Shown one piece after another: positions 59,991-64,000 of a stretch of 64,000 nucleotides of DNA. The position numbers were made by a program, and so were the translations under genes. How positions within the stretch are numbered: position 1 is the first letter of the stretch; every line of letters begins with the position of its first letter. Origin of the DNA: Tubulanus polymorphus (Eukaryota > Nemertea > Palaeonemertea > Tubulaniformes > Tubulanidae); NCBI RefSeq assembly GCF_964204645.1, contig NC_134031.1, positions 1,114,001-1,178,000 on the forward strand, written 5' to 3'. The notes beneath the pieces are model-generated. The model was given only the letters and a program-made list of their open reading frames with translations. It did not search any database and was not told the origin of the DNA.

Positions 59991-60157
59991 TGTATGTAAA
60001 ATACAGTGAAACTCTGATAAGTCATCACACTAATTACTGGTTATTTCAGAAAAGAGATAATGCTGGTAATCTTGGTCTCATGGAATAATAGAATGTCAAT
60101 GTTTCTACTTTCTGCCCATCATCATTCACTCAATTCACATTCCAAGTTTACAAATCA

Positions 60158-60267
60158 GGGTCCAGTTCCACAGTTCTGAGTTAAGATTTGACCCTGGGTT
60201 AAAACATTGAAAATGAACTAACTTTAACTCAGAGTTGACTCTAACTCACAACTGTGGAACTGGGTCC
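60158..60267. repeat. Short palindromic element, intact copy
   Basis: 110 bp; gggtccagttccacagttct and aactgtggaactgggtcc are inverted ends; the interior is also largely self-complementary (gagttaagatt/aactttaactc). Confidence 0.85.
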
Positions 60268-62221
60268 AGAGGTTCAATAATATTGACTGCAATGGAAGTT
60301 GAAACATTGTCATTTGATTGTTCTCATAGTCAGTTTATTCCTTCACTAAACTCTTGTTGCTGTGATATATAGATGTATTAAATCAATTGCAGCTTCTTGT
60401 TGTATGTAAACAAAAATTACATAATAATATTACGTTTATCGCTGTTAATTGATTATGAATTATTTATGTTTTGTTGAACGAACGGTTATATATTTATCTA
60501 GTCTATCATGTGATATTGTTCTTGTTCCCAGGGGTTGTAAATCAGATTTTCTCTAATCTGGAAAATGTTTTTATTACGAATTTCCGTATAAAATTCCATT
60601 TTGTTCATATTTCATTTTTTTAAGTTTTGGAGGGAGTTATATACAGTAGGCCTATACTTACTTGGAAATCACTTAGAATTTAAATTAATTTAGGAAACAC
60701 TTAATGACACTCTGGCAAGTGTGCATCAAATTCCACACCTGCACACACCCCCCCCCCTGCCCCGAATAAAACATACCTGGGGTAAGCAATGCTATGAAAG
60801 ATGAAAGAGATCGATTTAAGGATTTTTCAGATTAGAGAAAAGTCTATGTTTCATTTCCCACTTTCTCTGAAAATTTTATAAAACATTCTATACTCCGTTC
60901 TGCTATAAACGGCTCCATGTTTGGTACGCAGTTTTCGCACGGAATTGTTTTCGGGTATTCAATTCTATTGTTGTTGTTATAAAGGTTGTATATCGATGTT
61001 GTTGAGCGCCACGATGACTCACGCTAATCTTCTACCATTTTAAAATGGTTGACAAATGAATGGTGATAATTCGTTTATTTTTAGGTTTTTAGTCGACCAG
61101 AATAGAAATTAAACATTTTAGAGTTGAATTTGTCTACCTCAACAAAAAAGCACAAGCATTCAATCATCTGATTATTCAGTTGAAATTGCTCTGGTGATAA
61201 AAACTGGTTATTTCTTAGTATTTTACATTGAAAAATGCCAAGTTTAGGGATAAATCTTTCGTTAAAAAGTGTTTTTACTTTGTGCCTAAATTGTACAGAT
61301 TTTTGTTTTTCAGTTGAAATAGTTGTTATATTCATTTAAAGTTTGTGCACATAACATAGTCTCTTATTATTGTTGGAATGGAATTCTATCTAACCAGCTG
61401 GGTCACTGCCATGAGTTCTAGCTAATCTTACTTGTTAAAGGAAAATACCCGTCATAATTTCTATGAAACTGGTACCAAACATGTGCGAGTGCGATATACA
61501 TAATACTTTGTTCGTCTGGATTTAGCTTAGCTTTAGTATTTAGTAAAGCCTGGATCAGTAGGAAGCTCAGGAAATGAATCCGGGTTGATATCATGGATTG
61601 GTAGTACAGTGAATTACAGGATTTATCAAGATTATAATTCATTAGAATGATAACAATATGAATCTTGTCTTCTAATGAGTCTAAACAGTATATTGACGCG
61701 AACGTTTTCAAGATTGAGAATCCCCTCTCATCAGTTGAAATACAATTCCAAGCCAAGTGTCTTATTATTAGAATACATTTTGAATAAATTAATCAAAAAC
61801 AGTTTATACTCGATATAGAAAATGAAATTCATATTGTTTTCGCTTTTGGGATTTTCGATGTCCTGAACATTCGAACACTACTTACAGAATTCCCTCAGTT
61901 TATGATTTTACTAATCAATAGAATCCATAGATTGGTTACTGTATCACTGTATTATCAATCCAGTACTGTTCATGTTCTCAACGATCTGGTTGTGTTTACT
62001 AATGACTGATATTTGTCATCATGTTTGCTGAGGTGGTAATAACGATAAGATGACTGCAGCGCGAGTTATCTCAATAAGGCTCTATTTAGATGTGATCATG
62101 TGATTGTTTTGTTTCGTCGATGATATTTTACGCTTTAATACTCCATGACAAAAGGTTCTGCGCTAATGGCCTCTACAGTCCATGGTTCACTATAAGATGA
62201 ATAGTAAACGCCTTCCTCAAA

Positions 62222-62467
62222 CCGGACGTAGGTCGGCCTTGTGACTGCCTGCGGTACAATTTTCTGCGATGCAAATGCACCCCTGCAACTGCCAACGACG
62301 ACGTTATAATGAGTCGTACATGTTCCATTTTCTGCGTTGCTACGCGACGGTCTCTCCCAGTCACAACTGACAGACTAGTCTCACACTGGTGCTGAAATAG
62401 CAGTCGGCCTACGTGCCCAATTGCGACCAGTTGTAACCTATCGCGTCGCAGGTCGACCTACGCCAGG
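62222..62467. repeat. MITE-like element, family with 43685-43913
   Basis: Left end cggacgtaggtcggcc and right end aggtcgacctacgcc are imperfect inverted repeats around a GC-rich interior unlike the flanking DNA. Confidence 0.68.
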
Positions 62468-63353
62468 CTTTATAAACATTTTATCCTGTTGAGTATGCCG
62501 AGTATAAGCATCTCTTTAAAAAGAAAACAAAGTATTATAACCATCCGATCTAATAGTTTATAGTTCACTCAGCGATTGAGGTCGATGTGGTGGTTATTTA
62601 CCTATAATATATAATACATGGTTTAAGCTACTTCTTACTAAATAGATTCTTCATCGTAAAAAAAATTATCTAGCAACTAAATCATACAACATATTATCTT
62701 ATAAATAAAAGCAGACCCGCCTTTAGTATTTGTATTTTTTTAAACGAAGTAGGTATACATTTCGTCTTAGAATGTGAAATATCGACATCGAATTTTGTGA
62801 TTAAAGTTTAATAGTATGGTGAATGTAAATGCATGAAGCGTCCTTTCATTTCCCTATAAATCATTAGTGTAATTCTCGATAACAAATTGTAAATTACTTT
62901 CTCGGAAAATGTGTGTGAAATGTACGAATCAAAAACGTTATATTCCTTTTTCTATACTTTGTGTCAAACAATTCATTCGTTCATCAGACATCGACTGACT
63001 AATGTCAACATGCGAGATATTTGAAACAGTGTAGAAATAATGTGTTGATTAGTTAACTGCATATTAACTAAAAATAGTATCGATACGAGAATATGTCAAC
63101 GGAGAATAAAATGTGGTATTTCAAACATCTAGAAGCCATGAATGATGTGTGTGCCCTTGTTTCAGATTTCTATGCAACTATCGTTAGTGCTATCTATAAT
63201 AGATCTGCAGAAAGCAGATACCTTTTTCTATTCGCGTAGAGAATTTTCTAATAGTCGCAAAATCGGAAAAAAATAATCTGTGAAAATTGGATAAAAATGA
63301 TGAAGGTTTATTGTACATTTCCGAAATTTTACACCAATAACTCCGCTCGAGTC

Positions 63354-63650
63354 AGATCTCTTCAGACAAAATTTGTTTGACTTGAGGATGATATCTGAGT
63401 TGGATGATACAATAGACTCCGCTCAAATCGGATGTTTTGACTTGAGAGTGATATCTGAGTTGGATGGTACAGTAGACTCCGCTCAAGTCTGATCTTTTGA
63501 CTTGAGAGTGATATCTGAGTTGGATGATACAGTAGACTCCGCTCAAGTCGGATCTTTTGACTTGAGAGTGATATCTGAGTTGGATGGTACAGTCGACTCC
63601 GCTCAAGTCAGATCTATTGTCTTGAGAGTGATATCTGAGTTGGATGGCTC
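63354..63650. repeat. Minisatellite, 60-bp unit, about five copies
   Basis: Unit contains gactccgctcaagtcggatc and tgagagtgatatctgagttg. A minus-strand frame of repeated 20-residue units is a by-product. Confidence 0.95.
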
Positions 63651-64000
63651 ACGTAATTTATAAGCAAGAGTAAAAAGAGAATCTACCTCCCTTTCAGTTG
63701 AAAGTCAATAATTCTTTTTTTTCTCTATGCGAACCTCGTCATTCAACAGGCTTCATTCATTCTTCTGTCTTTGATGATAATCAGTGGCTTAGTAATATAC
63801 CAAACGTATATTCCTCCAAACAATACATATATCTTACATCGCACACTACTTTATTACTCGCCAAGTCGTCAGTTGTCGTATAGCTGCCATATTGATTACG
63901 ATATGATTATTATTATAACGATATATAGAAGATAATGATTATGATCGGTGTGTAAAAATGAATAATGATGTGTATGACTCTTTCATCTTGATATCTCGTA

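Larger units (their letters stand above)
59611..64000. other. Downstream flank, no gene supported
   Basis: Holds three repeat elements listed separately and AT-rich sequence with short frames that resemble no known protein. Further AATAAA motifs at 62704-62709 and 63105-63110 could belong to longer Cav2 transcripts. Confidence 0.5.

Overview
The window is a single-locus stretch of a large, AT-rich, intron-rich animal genome. One protein-coding gene is supported, on the + strand: the 3' part of a voltage-gated calcium channel alpha-1 subunit of the Cav2 (presynaptic N/P/Q/R; invertebrate cacophony/unc-2) class. I infer a lophotrochozoan invertebrate (mollusc, annelid or brachiopod type). The reasons are a single pro-orthologous Cav2 sequence with features shared with CACNA1A, B and E, kilobase introns, and introns full of short foldback (MITE-like) elements and minisatellites. 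The species cannot be fixed from the sequence.

Layout. The 5' part of the gene (domains I and II) lies outside the window. Positions 947-3995 encode the II-III cytoplasmic linker. Positions 4286-14577 encode domain III: S1-S2, S3, S4, S5, the pore with TGEGWP, and S6. Positions 14718-30923 encode domain IV up to the pore with TGEAW. Positions 30924-35531 encode IVS6, the EF-hand-like region, pre-IQ and IQ. Positions 36909-57912 encode a long, finely divided C-terminal tail. The tail ends in a proline/serine/arginine-rich exon with a RIM-BP-type SH3 ligand (RRLPPTP) and a terminal DDWC PDZ ligand. Joining 30 exons, with one choice at each alternative pair and without optional cassettes, gives a phase-consistent 4,371 nt (1,456 residues plus stop). 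Positions 57913-64000 are 3' UTR and flanking DNA, and no second gene is supported there.

Most notable: (1) two tandem 161-nt exons (9766-9926, 11670-11830) encode alternative versions of IIIS5 and the start of the pore turret. Their length and phase allow exactly one to be used. (2) Two alternative exons (18915-19025, 20086-20220) encode different IVS1-S2 loop and S2 sequences. (3) Two candidate microexons (21 and 15 nt) lie in the IIIS3-S4 linker, and several small in-frame cassettes lie in the pre-IQ/IQ region and tail. This gene could therefore produce channels with different gating and pore modules.

The introns hold at least nine tandem arrays and several families of short inverted-repeat elements. 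One is a piggyBac-type TTAA MITE caught inside another MITE, with a related unoccupied site elsewhere in the window. A foldback element is nested in another at 53409-53639. A tRNA-derived SINE-like head lies near 7922-8000.
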